Shown here piece after piece: positions 1-7,861 of a stretch of 48,123 nucleotides of DNA. This DNA is from Tepidamorphus sp. (GTDB lineage Bacteria; Pseudomonadota; Alphaproteobacteria; Rhizobiales; Tepidamorphaceae). The DNA is taken from assembly GCA_028280885.1 (NCBI GenBank), contig JANQKY010000076.1, positions 1-48,123 on the forward strand. The letters run 5' to 3'. The notes beneath the pieces are model-generated. The model searched no databases. It had not been told where the DNA came from and saw nothing but the letters and a program-made list of their open reading frames with translations. The stretch's first letter is position 1, and each line of letters begins with the position of its first letter. The position numbers and the translations under genes are program-made.

Positions 1-200
1 CCGACCCTCTCCCGCCAAGGGGGAGAGGGTGCGAGTGCATCTGAGAGGCCGTGCGGTTGTCGCAACCGCCGGCAGACAGAAAACGCCGATACCGCAAACG
101 ATGTTGGTGCCAACTTGCCCGATCCGTTCGGCGCGCTCTTTCCCTCTCCCCCTTGGCGGGAGAGGGCGGTTCGCGCCATAGGCGCGGACCGGGTGAGGGC
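1..200. repeat. MITE-like inverted-repeat element, copy 1 (cut by window start)
   Basis: Repeat rich in CCCTCTCCC/GGGAGAGGG palindromes. The left arm (about 4-30) and the right arm (142-166, followed by GGGTGAGGGC ending at 200) are inverted copies of each other. The interior matches, in reverse complement, the interior of the complete copy at 41842-42053 (GAGGTCGTGCGG-like and GCGGTATCGGCGTTTTCTGTC-like segments). The outer ~22 bases of the left arm are missing because the window starts inside the element. It has no coding capacity, so it is a non-autonomous element or large REP/BIME-type palindrome. Bases 201-367 hold nothing recognisable. Confidence 0.8.
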
Positions 201-367
201 CCGTCACCCGGGCAGAGAGTGCCGCGCGCAAGTGCCCCCCAAGCCCCGGCAATACCGGACCTGCGCCCCGCTAAACCGGTGCCGATCCGGGAGCCCGAAC
301 CCATCGACGATTGCTTCAGCCATGAGATGCGGCACCCTGTCAGATACCGAGGGTTCAGGACACACCG

Positions 368-2455
368 CTACTTCTTCTCGTAGCTCTGCACGCCGTCCCA
401 GTCCGCAGGCGGCGGTTCTTCGATGAACCGCTCGCAGCGCGCGATATAGAGATCGACGAGGTCCGGCCGGGTCGAGGCCTCCCGCAGCGCCCGCAGGGCG
501 TTCAGCGCCGCCGGCCAGTCGCGCGCCTGATAGAGCGCGTGGGCGGCCTTCCAGTCGTCCAGTTCCGCGACGGCTGCCTGGTCCAGGCTGAAAACGCCGT
601 GGCCGGCCTCGCCGACCAGTTCGAACAGGCCGATCGGCTGGGTCTTGCCGGCCGGCGCGACCATGTCGACCGGGCGGAAGGCGAAGCGGTCGCCGACCCG
701 TTTAACGATCGTTTCGGTGACCAGAATGTCGGTGCCGTAGACCTTGTTCAGCCCCTCGATGCGCGAGGCGAGGTTCACCGCGTCGCCGATCGCGGTGTAT
801 TGCAGCCGCCGTTCCGAGCCGACATTGCCGACGACGACGGTGTCGGTGTGCAGGCCGAAGCGGGTGCGGGTGGGGAACAGATCGGCATTGCCATAGGTCG
901 CGTTCAGCGCCTTTTCGGCGGCGCGGCAGGCCAGCACCGCCTGACAGGCATGGGCGACATGGTCCTCGTCCAGTTCCGGCGCGTTCCACAGCGCCATCAC
1001 CGCGTCGCCGATATATTTGTCGATCGCGCCCCGCTTGCCGGAGATCGCCGCCTGCATCTCGTCGAAATAGCGTGAGAGGTCGCGCATCACCGCCTCCGGC
1101 GGCAGGCTCTCGGACTTGCGGGTGAAGCTCTCGATATCGGAGAACAGGATCGTCAGCTCGCGCGCCGTACCGCCGATCGTCACCGGCGTTCCCGACGAGA
1201 CGATCGACTTGACCAGATCCTTCGGCACATAGGCGCCGAAGCTGCGCAGGCTGTTCTTCATGTTGGAGACGGCGGACTCCAGTTCGTTCACCTCGACGAT
1301 GTTGGAGGACAGGTCGAAATCGCCGGACAGGTCGAAATCGCTGATCCGGCGCGCCTCGGCGGCGACGAGACGCAGGTTCCGGCTCAGGATCCGCGCCATC
1401 AGGACGGTGGCGAAAACCGCGATCAGCACGATCACGAGCGAGATCGCCAGGACCCGCCGCGTCGCGTCGATGATGGCGCCGACGAACTCGCGCGCCGGCA
1501 CCACGACCCCGAACCGGGGACTGATGCCGTAGACCGGCGAAAGCGCCTCGATCGAGACGAGATAGCGGGCCTCCAGTCCCGGAACCCGCATCTCGAACAG
1601 ATCCTCGCCGGTTTCCTCCCATTTCTCGATAGCCGCCCGGGTGACCGGGTTCTGCGCGCCGCCGCCCGAATAGTCGGTCTGGGTGATGAGGCCGCCCTCA
1701 CCGTCGAGGAGAAAGATCTCGCCTTCCTTGCCGATCCGGATGTCGTTGAGCTGATCGGTCAGCGCATCAAGCGACATGTCGGCGCCGACCACCCCAAGAA
1801 GCGCGCCATCGGCGCCCAGCACACGCTTGGAAAACGTCAGTCCGGGCCGTCCCGTGCTTTCGAACACATAGATCGGGCTGGCGGCAAGACGGTCCGTTTC
1901 CCGCGCAACCTCATACCAGGGGCGTTTGCGTGGATCGAATTCGCCCGGACCGATTTCCTCATACAGGGTCTCGCCGTTCTGCCCCAGATAGGAATAGACC
2001 TCGAACCGGCTCTTGCTGACGGACTGAATGATCCGCATGACCTGTTTCGTGCCATACGGGACGGAGGCGCCGGACGGCCCGAAGGTCTCCATCGTTTCGG
2101 GAAGCTGGACGACCTGAAAGAATCCGCCGCCGGCCTGAAGGCCGAAAAACGCACTGTAGATCTGCTCGAGCCCCTCGATCTCCGTTCCGACGATCGACAA
2201 TCCCTTGAAGCTGCTGGCATTGTCGGGGAACTGCTCGAGAAGCTGAGCCGTGGTCAGGACCGTTCGTCCGACCGGCGCGACGACATTGATCAGAGCCTGA
2301 TCGGTGCGCGAGCGGGCGTCCGCCATCGCTTCGCGCGCGGTGTCGTAGGCCAGATTCCTGTTGTTGACGTAGAAAACCGCGACAGCGACCCCGAGTACGA
2401 TGACGGTCAGGACCGTGAAGGCGATCGCGACACTGACCTGTAGCCGAAATTGCAT
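368..2455 (-). CDS. Membrane-bound class III adenylate cyclase with Cache-type sensor and HAMP
   Basis: The 695-residue protein should convert ATP to cAMP in response to an extracytoplasmic signal. It has an N-terminal membrane segment (about 7-29), a large periplasmic double-Cache-like region (about 35-325, with the typical DPRKRPWY and VVGADMSLDAL stretches), a second membrane segment (about 335-355), a HAMP-like linker and a class III cyclase domain (about 430-610). The metal-binding aspartates are D440 in FSDIESF and D484 in DKYIGDAVM. The YTAIGDAVNLASRIEG stretch carries the adenine-selecting Asp and the transition-state Asn/Arg, which argues for adenylate rather than guanylate cyclase. 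A ~75-residue helical tail follows. It stands alone on the minus strand, with no cAMP-binding regulator beside it. The signal sensed is unknown. Confidence 0.9.
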   Translation of the reverse strand: MQFRLQVSVAIAFTVLTVIVLGVAVAVFYVNNRNLAYDTAREAMADARSRTDQALINVVAPVGRTVLTTAQLLEQFPDNASSFKGLSIVGTEIEGLEQIYSAFFGLQAGGGFFQVVQLPETMETFGPSGASVPYGTKQVMRIIQSVSKSRFEVYSYLGQNGETLYEEIGPGEFDPRKRPWYEVARETDRLAASPIYVFESTGRPGLTFSKRVLGADGALLGVVGADMSLDALTDQLNDIRIGKEGEIFLLDGEGGLITQTDYSGGGAQNPVTRAAIEKWEETGEDLFEMRVPGLEARYLVSIEALSPVYGISPRFGVVVPAREFVGAIIDATRRVLAISLVIVLIAVFATVLMARILSRNLRLVAAEARRISDFDLSGDFDLSSNIVEVNELESAVSNMKNSLRSFGAYVPKDLVKSIVSSGTPVTIGGTARELTILFSDIESFTRKSESLPPEAVMRDLSRYFDEMQAAISGKRGAIDKYIGDAVMALWNAPELDEDHVAHACQAVLACRAAEKALNATYGNADLFPTRTRFGLHTDTVVVGNVGSERRLQYTAIGDAVNLASRIEGLNKVYGTDILVTETIVKRVGDRFAFRPVDMVAPAGKTQPIGLFELVGEAGHGVFSLDQAAVAELDDWKAAHALYQARDWPAALNALRALREASTRPDLVDLYIARCERFIEEPPPADWDGVQSYEKK

Positions 2456-2981
2456 TCAATTGTCCCTGCCCAGCCGTCCCCTTTGCCCGACCGTAGAGCC
2501 ATTGCGGGCGGTCGCCAAGAGCAAAACGGCAGCGGAATCAATCCGAAAGCCCGCCCGAAAGCCTGCGCGGCGGTCGACCGCCCGGCGGTGCGGCCGCGTG
2601 GGCCACGGCCCAATCCAGAATTGAAATCTCCTATGGGAGATTAAATCCGAGATTGCACAGTTTGATTTCCGCCAGTCGTTGCTGCTCTCTCCGATATAAC
2701 CAATCGATAAGCTTGGGTTCCGGTTATTATATTCCATTCCTATTACGCCGGCGTTGTCATTAATCAGTATTTCAAACCCAATAGAGTCTACCCTAAAGGC
2801 TGGCCGCTTGGTTTCGGGCAACATAATACTTGTTCGGTTAACGTTTCAGCGGTGTTGACCTATCCGGATAGGCGATCCGGGCCAATCACGTTGGGGGCGT
2901 GGGCGGTTGTCGGGGGCGGTGCTTCGATCGATACGGGTTTTGTCTGTCCTGCTGGCGTGGATCGGGCGGGCGCGTCGGGGG
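2456..2981. other. Divergent intergenic region with AT-richer core and one hairpin
   Basis: This gap separates the minus-strand cyclase from the plus-strand PAP2 gene. Bases ~2640-2840 are clearly less GC-rich than their surroundings and probably hold the divergent promoters. A perfect 7-bp inverted repeat, AATCTCC-TATG-GGAGATT, lies at 2625-2642, about 170 bp upstream of the cyclase start. A 122-codon minus-strand reading frame covers much of the gap, but it has mixed composition and no recognisable motif, so I do not call it a gene. Confidence 0.5.
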
Positions 2982-3860
2982 ATGACCCGCACGGCTATGC
3001 GACTGGGCGCGCATATTGGCGACCGATTGCGTCTGCTCGCGCAGATCGTTGGGCACAATGTGCTGCTGAACCGCCTGCGGCTCGCCGCGCGCCAGGCCCG
3101 GATGCGCAGACCCTGCCGGCGCCTGCGCGGCCTGCGCTTCGCCGCCTGTGCCGTGGCGCTTGTTGCCTTGAGCGCGGCGCTGCTTGATGCGGCGGTCGTC
3201 GGGGCGGTGAGCCATATCCCGAAATCGATCGAACACGCCGCCTGGCGGATGACGGATATCGGCAAGTCCGGCTGGGTCCTGTTCCCGACCGCCCTGGTGC
3301 TGCTGGTCGCCGTCTCGGTGCGCTGGGGCAGGTCGCTGTGCCGCCACCGCCTGTCGGCGGCCAACTGGGTCACGCTGTCGGCCTATGTCTTCTTCGCGGT
3401 CGGCGCATCCGGCCTGATCGCAACGGTCTTAAAACGGCTGATCGGCCGGGCGCGCCCGGTCCTGTTCGAGGCGCACGGCGCCTTCGAATTCGCCCCGATC
3501 GCGGTGGAGGCGACCTTCGCGAGCTTTCCTTCCGGCCATGCGACGACGGTCGGCGCGCTGTGCGCGATCGTCGCCCTTATGTCGCCGCGGCTGATGCCGG
3601 CTGCGATCATCGCCGGGATCGGGCTCGGGCTGACCCGCGTTCTGGTCGGCGCGCACTATCTCAGCGACGTCGTCGCCGGGCTCGCCTTCGGCGCCTGGTT
3701 TTCCTATTTCGCCGCCCGCCTGTTCGCCCGCTACGGCCTGGTCTTCACGCTGGACGACAGCGGCTGGCCGGTCCGGCGCAGGTATTTCTATCTGATCGCC
3801 GGCCACGGCAAGGCGGTGACGGCGCTGCTGCCCAGGGGGATCGGGTCGGCGCGGGTATAG
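2982..3860 (+). CDS. PAP2-family membrane phosphatase
   Basis: Membrane phosphatase of the type 2 phosphatidic acid phosphatase family, expected to hydrolyse lipid phosphates or undecaprenyl pyrophosphate at the membrane. All three catalytic motifs are present: KRLIGRARP (KX6RP), a PSGH motif in SFPSGHATT, and TRVLVGAHYLSD (the RX5HX3D motif with the catalytic His). About five or six hydrophobic helices follow a very basic N-terminal stretch. I chose the ATG at 2982 because it follows a G-rich stretch. A TTG at 2907 would add 25 arginine-rich residues and cannot be excluded. The gene is convergent with the carbonic anhydrase gene 25 bp downstream, and the substrate cannot be told from sequence. 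Confidence 0.85.
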   Translation: MTRTAMRLGAHIGDRLRLLAQIVGHNVLLNRLRLAARQARMRRPCRRLRGLRFAACAVALVALSAALLDAAVVGAVSHIPKSIEHAAWRMTDIGKSGWVLFPTALVLLVAVSVRWGRSLCRHRLSAANWVTLSAYVFFAVGASGLIATVLKRLIGRARPVLFEAHGAFEFAPIAVEATFASFPSGHATTVGALCAIVALMSPRLMPAAIIAGIGLGLTRVLVGAHYLSDVVAGLAFGAWFSYFAARLFARYGLVFTLDDSGWPVRRRYFYLIAGHGKAVTALLPRGIGSARV

Positions 3861-3885
3861 GCCCGGCAGCGGTCTGTTGCAGCCG

Positions 3886-4536
3886 TCAGTCCGGAACGAC
3901 GAGCTTGAAGCGGTCGGTCGCCCGGTCGAGAATCCGCAATTCGCCGGTCGCGATGCCGAAATGGGCGCCGTGCAGGGCCAGGTCGCCGGCCTCGACGCGG
4001 GATTTGACGAAGGGAAAGGTCATCAGGTTGCGCAGCGAGCGGCGGACGACGACTTCCTCCACCGCGCGCTGCGGATCCTCTTCGGCGAGATCGGCGTCGA
4101 TCTCCCTGGCCTCCTCGCGAATGCCGGAGAGAAGGTCGATCCACGGGCCGATGAAATCGCCGCGGATCGTGTCGTCGTGGTCGCCGCCCTGCAGATAGGC
4201 GGTGATGCCGCCGCACAGGGAATGGCCGAGCACGATGACGTCGGGAACGATCAGCGACTTGACGGCGTATTCGATCGCGGCGCTGGTGGCGTGATGGGCG
4301 CTGTCTGGGGCGAAGGGCGGAACGATGTTGGCGACGTTGCGGGTGACGAAGAGTTCGCCCGGCCCGGTGAAGAAGACGGTTTCGGGCGCGGCGCGGGAAT
4401 CGCAGCAGCCGATCACCATCGCCCGCGGCGCCTGGCCCAGGCGGGCAAGCTGTCCGAGCCGGCGGCGGTCGCCGGGCAGGCGCTGGGCCGAATAGTGCCG
4501 GTATCCTTCAAGCAAGTCGGGTGGAAAGAGTCTCAT
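3886..4536 (-). CDS. Beta-class carbonic anhydrase
   Basis: Cytoplasmic zinc enzyme interconverting CO2 and bicarbonate. Residues are numbered from the ATG at 4536. The zinc ligands are C44 in the CCDSR motif (with the D46/R48 dyad), H105 and C108 in GHSLCGG. The RNVANIVPP stretch is also typical of the class, and ~216 residues is normal length. A TTG nine bases upstream would add three residues. The gene lies 88 bp downstream of the SbtB-like gene on the same strand, after SbtA. This suggests that imported bicarbonate and hydration equilibrium are handled as one module, although the gap with tandem repeats means co-transcription is not certain. Confidence 0.93.
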   Translation of the reverse strand: MRLFPPDLLEGYRHYSAQRLPGDRRRLGQLARLGQAPRAMVIGCCDSRAAPETVFFTGPGELFVTRNVANIVPPFAPDSAHHATSAAIEYAVKSLIVPDVIVLGHSLCGGITAYLQGGDHDDTIRGDFIGPWIDLLSGIREEAREIDADLAEEDPQRAVEEVVVRRSLRNLMTFPFVKSRVEAGDLALHGAHFGIATGELRILDRATDRFKLVVPD

Positions 4537-4555
4537 TCTACGCAAAGCCCATGAC

Positions 4556-4590
4556 GTCAGGACGCCCGTCAGGACGCCCGTCAGGACCCC
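4556..4590. repeat. Short tandem repeat, 12-bp unit, nearly 3 copies
   Basis: GTCAGGACGCCC at 4556-4567 is repeated exactly at 4568-4579, and an 11-base partial copy follows at 4580-4590. It lies in the gap between the carbonic anhydrase and SbtB-like genes. It looks like a recent replication-slippage duplication. Confidence 0.8.
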
Positions 4591-4624
4591 GGCAGCCGGC
4601 TTTGGGAAGATCCCGCAACGGCGG

Positions 4625-4942
4625 CTAGAAGTGATCCGGACGAATTACGGCGACATCGGACACGGTGACGATGCCGATCTGCCGTCTGACTAGCTCGTAG
4701 ACGGGTTGGAGGACATCGTCAATTCGCGCTTCGTCTAGGATGCACATCACCACGACCATGCGGCCGGCGTCGCTGACCATGCCGGCGCGCCGCCAGGCCC
4801 CCTCGGCGCCGCGCCCGGCCAGGGCGGGCAATACGGTGTAGCCGGTGACGGCGAGGTCGTCGAGCAGATCGAGCAGGCGGTTCAGGACCGGTGCCTCGAC
4901 GACGATATCGAGGCGTTTTTTATGAAAGGTCGCAAGCGTCAT
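4625..4942 (-). CDS. PII-like signalling protein paired with SbtA (SbtB-like)
   Basis: A 105-residue protein with a PII-like ferredoxin fold pattern. A beta strand (KRLDIVVEA) leads into a helix (LNRLLDLLDDLAVTGYTVLPAL), then a short Gly-rich T-loop region (GRGAEGAWR), a strand (RMVVVMCIL) and a C-terminal strand (GIVTVSDVAVI). Its ATG overlaps the sbtA stop codon in an ATGA arrangement, so the two are translationally coupled. In cyanobacteria SbtB binds adenine nucleotides, including cAMP, and controls the bicarbonate transporter SbtA. By context this protein should do the same here. It has no canonical GlnB uridylylation-type T-loop. The family call rests on the fold pattern plus the neighbour. 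Confidence 0.8.
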   Translation of the reverse strand: MTLATFHKKRLDIVVEAPVLNRLLDLLDDLAVTGYTVLPALAGRGAEGAWRRAGMVSDAGRMVVVMCILDEARIDDVLQPVYELVRRQIGIVTVSDVAVIRPDHF

Positions 4943-5934
4943 GGCGCCCCTGCCAATTGTCCGAGAACGATGTAGAGCGGTATGCCGATCGTCAGGTTGA
5001 AGGGAAAGGTAACACCGAGCGACAGCGTCAGGTAGATCGCGGGCCTGGCTTCCGGAAGGGCAAGCCGCATCGCGGCGGGAACCGCGATGTAGGAGGCGCT
5101 GGCGGCAAGCGTGATCAGCAGCGCCGCGCCGCCGGGCGACAGGCCGATCGCAAAGGCGAAGACCGTCGCGATCACCGCGCTGATCAGCGGCATGTAGAGA
5201 CCGAACAGCACCGTTCCGCCGCCCAGCGCACTACCGCCCTGGCGCAACCCGCGCCCGGCCACCAGGCCCATGTCGAGCAGGAACAGGCAGAGCACCCCCT
5301 TGAAAGGCGCGTCGATGAAGGGGGCGATCGCCGCAAAGCCCTCCTTGCCGGTGACGAGGCCGACGACGAAGGCGCCGATCAGCAGCACGACGGAGCCGTT
5401 CAGCACCACCTCGCGCATCAGGTCGGTGCTGAAGCCGCCTTTCGTATCGCCGCGATCCCATTCGCCCGAGCGGGCAAGCAGATAGAGGGCGGAGATGATC
5501 GCCGGGCTTTCCATGACGGCGGCGACCGCGACCATGTAGCCGGGATCGGCGATGCCGGCGCTCTGCAGCGCGGAGCTTGCCGCAACGAAGGTGACGATCG
5601 ATATCGACCCGTAATGGGCGGAGACCGCGGCGGCGTCGACCGCGCTGAGCTTCGTTGAGGCGCGCAGCAGGAAATAGGCGATCGCCGGAAACAGGAAGCT
5701 CAGGACGGCGCCGGCGAGGAGGGCGAGCACCAGCGTCGCGTCCAGCCCGTGGTCGGAGACGGCGGCGCCGCCCTTGAAGCCGATCGCCAGCATCAGGTAG
5801 AGGGCCATGCCCTTGGCGATCGCCTCGGGCACCGACAGGTCCGACTTGACCAGCGCGGCGAGCATGCCGAGCGCGAAGAACAGCACCATCGGCGAGAGCA
5901 GGTTGCCGGCGGCGAGAGACAGGGCGTTTTCCAT
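4939..5934 (-). CDS. sbtA: SbtA-type sodium-dependent bicarbonate transporter
   Basis: A 331-residue inner-membrane protein with about ten hydrophobic helices in two inverted halves, matching the SbtA (DUF897) family of Na+/HCO3- symporters. Family-like stretches include FFALGMLAALVKSDLSVPEAIAKGMALYLMLAIGFKGG near the N-terminus, AHYGSISIVTF in the middle (an SbtA hallmark region) and the Ser/Ala-rich AASASYIAVPAAMRLALPEA in the second half. Its start lies one base after the stop of the upstream PLP enzyme gene, and its stop overlaps the SbtB-like start, so the three genes are tightly coupled. Carbonic anhydrase follows. Transported substrate is inferred from the family; other anions cannot be excluded in a non-cyanobacterium. 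Confidence 0.88.
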   Translation of the reverse strand: MENALSLAAGNLLSPMVLFFALGMLAALVKSDLSVPEAIAKGMALYLMLAIGFKGGAAVSDHGLDATLVLALLAGAVLSFLFPAIAYFLLRASTKLSAVDAAAVSAHYGSISIVTFVAASSALQSAGIADPGYMVAVAAVMESPAIISALYLLARSGEWDRGDTKGGFSTDLMREVVLNGSVVLLIGAFVVGLVTGKEGFAAIAPFIDAPFKGVLCLFLLDMGLVAGRGLRQGGSALGGGTVLFGLYMPLISAVIATVFAFAIGLSPGGAALLITLAASASYIAVPAAMRLALPEARPAIYLTLSLGVTFPFNLTIGIPLYIVLGQLAGAP

Positions 5935-5935
5935 A

Positions 5936-6904
5936 TCAGGTCAGATCCGCGTCGTCCGGGTCAGCGTCATTTGGGGATGTCACAAGCGTCGACAGATCGA
6001 CATTGCCGCCGCAGACGAGCACGCCGACGCGTTCGCCGGGCGCGGGCCGGTAGGCGCCCGACAGGAGGGCGGCGGCCGCGGCGGCGCCACCCGGCTCGGC
6101 GGCAAGGCGCAGCCGGTCCCACAGGCGCGCCTGCGCAGCGGCGATGGCGTCGTCCGACACCAGCACGGTATCGGCGACGTGATCCTTGCAGATCGCGAAA
6201 TTGCGGTCGCCGACGCTGCGCGCGCCAAGCGAATCGGCGGCAAGGCCCGAGACCGGAACGTCGACCGGGTGGCCGGCGGCAAGGGCTGCCTGCAGGGCGC
6301 GGGAGGTTTCCGGCTCGACGCCGATGACCTTGACCCGGCCGGCGAACCAGGCGGCGATTCCCGCTATCAGGCCGGCGCCGCCGACCGAGACCAGGACCGT
6401 ATCGAGGCCGGGTTCCTGCTCCTCCCATTCCAGCGCGACGGTGCCCTGGCCGGCGATCGTCTCGTCGGCGTCATAGGCGTGGATGCCGATCGCCCCGGCC
6501 CGCGCCATGTACGCCTCGCATTCGGCCAGCGCGTCGGCATAGCGCTCGCCGCGGACCGTCACCTCGGCGCCCAGCCGGCGTATCCGGTCGATCTTCACCT
6601 GGCTCGATATCTCGGGAACGAAGATGTGGGCGGGGATCCCCAGTGCCCTTGCCGCGAAGGCGACGGCCGCGCCATGGTTGCCGCCCGAGGCCGCGGCGAC
6701 GCCGGCCGGCGGGATATCGCGCGACAACAGGGTGTTGAAGGCGCCGCGCGGCTTGAACGATCCGGCATGCTGCAACAGTTCGAGCTTCAGCGCGAGCGGC
6801 TCGGGCGTGGCGAAACAGTCCGCCTCGACCCTCAGCACCGGCGTGCGGCGCACATGCCCGGCGATCCTCCGGCCGGCGGCCCGGATATTCTCTGGATGCG
6901 TCAT
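5936..6904 (-). CDS. PLP-dependent threonine/serine dehydratase-like enzyme
   Basis: Fold-type II pyridoxal-phosphate enzyme of the threonine dehydratase/serine racemase group, about 322 residues without a regulatory ACT domain (catabolic type). The PLP lysine lies in GSFKPRGAFN, the substrate-carboxylate loop is SGGNHGAAVA, and the cofactor phosphate loop is VGGAGLIAGI. The start at 6904 is preceded by a GGGGAGA ribosome binding site; a start seven codons upstream lacks this support. It ends one base before sbtA and is the first gene of the apparent operon. The link between amino-acid deamination and bicarbonate uptake is unclear. Exact substrate (Thr, Ser or hydroxyaspartate) cannot be read from sequence. 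Confidence 0.88.
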   Translation of the reverse strand: MTHPENIRAAGRRIAGHVRRTPVLRVEADCFATPEPLALKLELLQHAGSFKPRGAFNTLLSRDIPPAGVAAASGGNHGAAVAFAARALGIPAHIFVPEISSQVKIDRIRRLGAEVTVRGERYADALAECEAYMARAGAIGIHAYDADETIAGQGTVALEWEEQEPGLDTVLVSVGGAGLIAGIAAWFAGRVKVIGVEPETSRALQAALAAGHPVDVPVSGLAADSLGARSVGDRNFAICKDHVADTVLVSDDAIAAAQARLWDRLRLAAEPGGAAAAAALLSGAYRPAPGERVGVLVCGGNVDLSTLVTSPNDADPDDADLT

Positions 6905-6960
6905 GCTTGTCTCCCCGCACACCACATAAGAGGAACAGCCGGATTTGCCAATTGCAACCG

Positions 6961-6996
6961 CGGCCGGCCCGCCACGCCGTCGTGGCGGGCCGGCCG
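6961..6996 (-). terminator. Perfect 16-bp hairpin, likely terminator of the secreted-protein gene
   Basis: A perfect inverted repeat with 16-bp arms (6961-6976 and 6981-6996, CGGCCGGCCCGCCACG and its complement) encloses a 4-base loop. It lies between the minus-strand secreted-protein gene ending at 7063 and the start of the next minus-strand gene at 6904. Location and stability suggest transcription termination, although no clear U-tract follows on the minus strand. Confidence 0.65.
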
Positions 6997-7062
6997 TTGC
7001 GATCGCTGGGAGCCGACGCGGGGGGCCTTAACCAGACGCGCGCCGGGGGTCGGTCGACCTTC

Positions 7063-7524
7063 TTAGCTTCCGGGACGCTTGGTGACCGATCCGTCCAGGG
7101 TGACGTTGCAGTTCTTGAAGCCGTCGGCGTTCTTGATCTTCACCACCATGTCGATCTTGCCGGTGTTTTCCTTGATCTTGGCGGGCGAGATCTCCGGGTA
7201 GCTCACCTTCGAGGACTGCCACGCCCAGTGGCCGGCGAGAATGCCGACACTGTCGGCCTTGGCGAATTTCTTGGTGGGTTCGCCCTTGGTCACGTAGGAA
7301 GTGGAATAGCGGCCCCAATGCAGGCCGTAGCTGGTGCTGTCGCCATTGCCCGAAAGCCCCGCGGGGGCGAAACGGCCGCGAATATAGGCGCCGACGAAAT
7401 AGGGTGACTCGTTGCAGGCCTTCGACGTCTTGACGACGAAGAAGTCGCCCTGAAACTCCGTCGCCGCGCCCGCCGATGCGAAGCCGGCCACAAGGCCCGC
7501 CGCCAAAACTATCCTTGCCTTCAT
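7063..7524 (-). CDS. Small exported protein, paralogue of the product at 9111-9593
   Basis: A 153-residue protein starting MKARIVLAAG, with a clear Sec signal peptide ending at about ASAGAA. The mature part is ~130 residues with two cysteines (KACNESP near the start, KNCNVTL near the end), likely disulfide-linked. The pattern is beta-rich: FQGDFFVVKT, GLHWGRYSTSYV, KIDMVVKIKNADGFKNCNVTLDGSVT. It aligns along its whole length with the protein at 9111-9593 (YQGTFFITK, GIHYQRYALGHF, KIAMTVVINNFGGTDGCKLTLSGAAT). I chose the start after the upstream ATG (7536) because the shorter form gives a normal signal peptide. No known family recognised. The two paralogues flank a hydrolase gene on the same strand. 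Confidence 0.75.
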   Translation of the reverse strand: MKARIVLAAGLVAGFASAGAATEFQGDFFVVKTSKACNESPYFVGAYIRGRFAPAGLSGNGDSTSYGLHWGRYSTSYVTKGEPTKKFAKADSVGILAGHWAWQSSKVSYPEISPAKIKENTGKIDMVVKIKNADGFKNCNVTLDGSVTKRPGS

Positions 7525-7861
7525 ATCTCCAAACACCTCTTGTTCAGCCCGCTTTTCGAGATTATTTCTGTCGCAAGGTGCGTTTTCTTGCCCGGACCAT
7601 CAGTATAGACATTACGTGGATTGCGCTTTTCCGCGCTCTTATACCTGGGCCCGCATTATAGCGCCTGCACCTGTCCGATTAATTACCGTATTATTAAAAT
7701 CCCGCCAATATGGCAGCGCGGGAATCGGATCACATAGTAAATGTCGCGGATTTCGAGGCGGCCTATGGCGATGTGTCGGGCGCCGTGATCGGGGCGCACA
7801 GGCTCGGCCGACGGCGCGAGCAGCCGCCGGCTGTTAGGGAGGGGCAGACTGTCGCGGGCGA
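7525..7861. other. Intergenic region, AT-richer, probable promoter zone
   Basis: This 337-bp gap between two minus-strand genes contains an AT-richer part (about 7550-7740, including ATTAATTACCGTATTATT) that probably holds the promoter of the small exported protein gene ending at 7063. The part near 7740-7860 is GC-rich and shows no gene. Confidence 0.45.

Noticed and set aside
2456..2824. 122-codon minus-strand frame upstream of the adenylate cyclase
   Set aside because: No ribosome binding site or motif, the composition changes midway, and it fills what should be a divergent promoter region.
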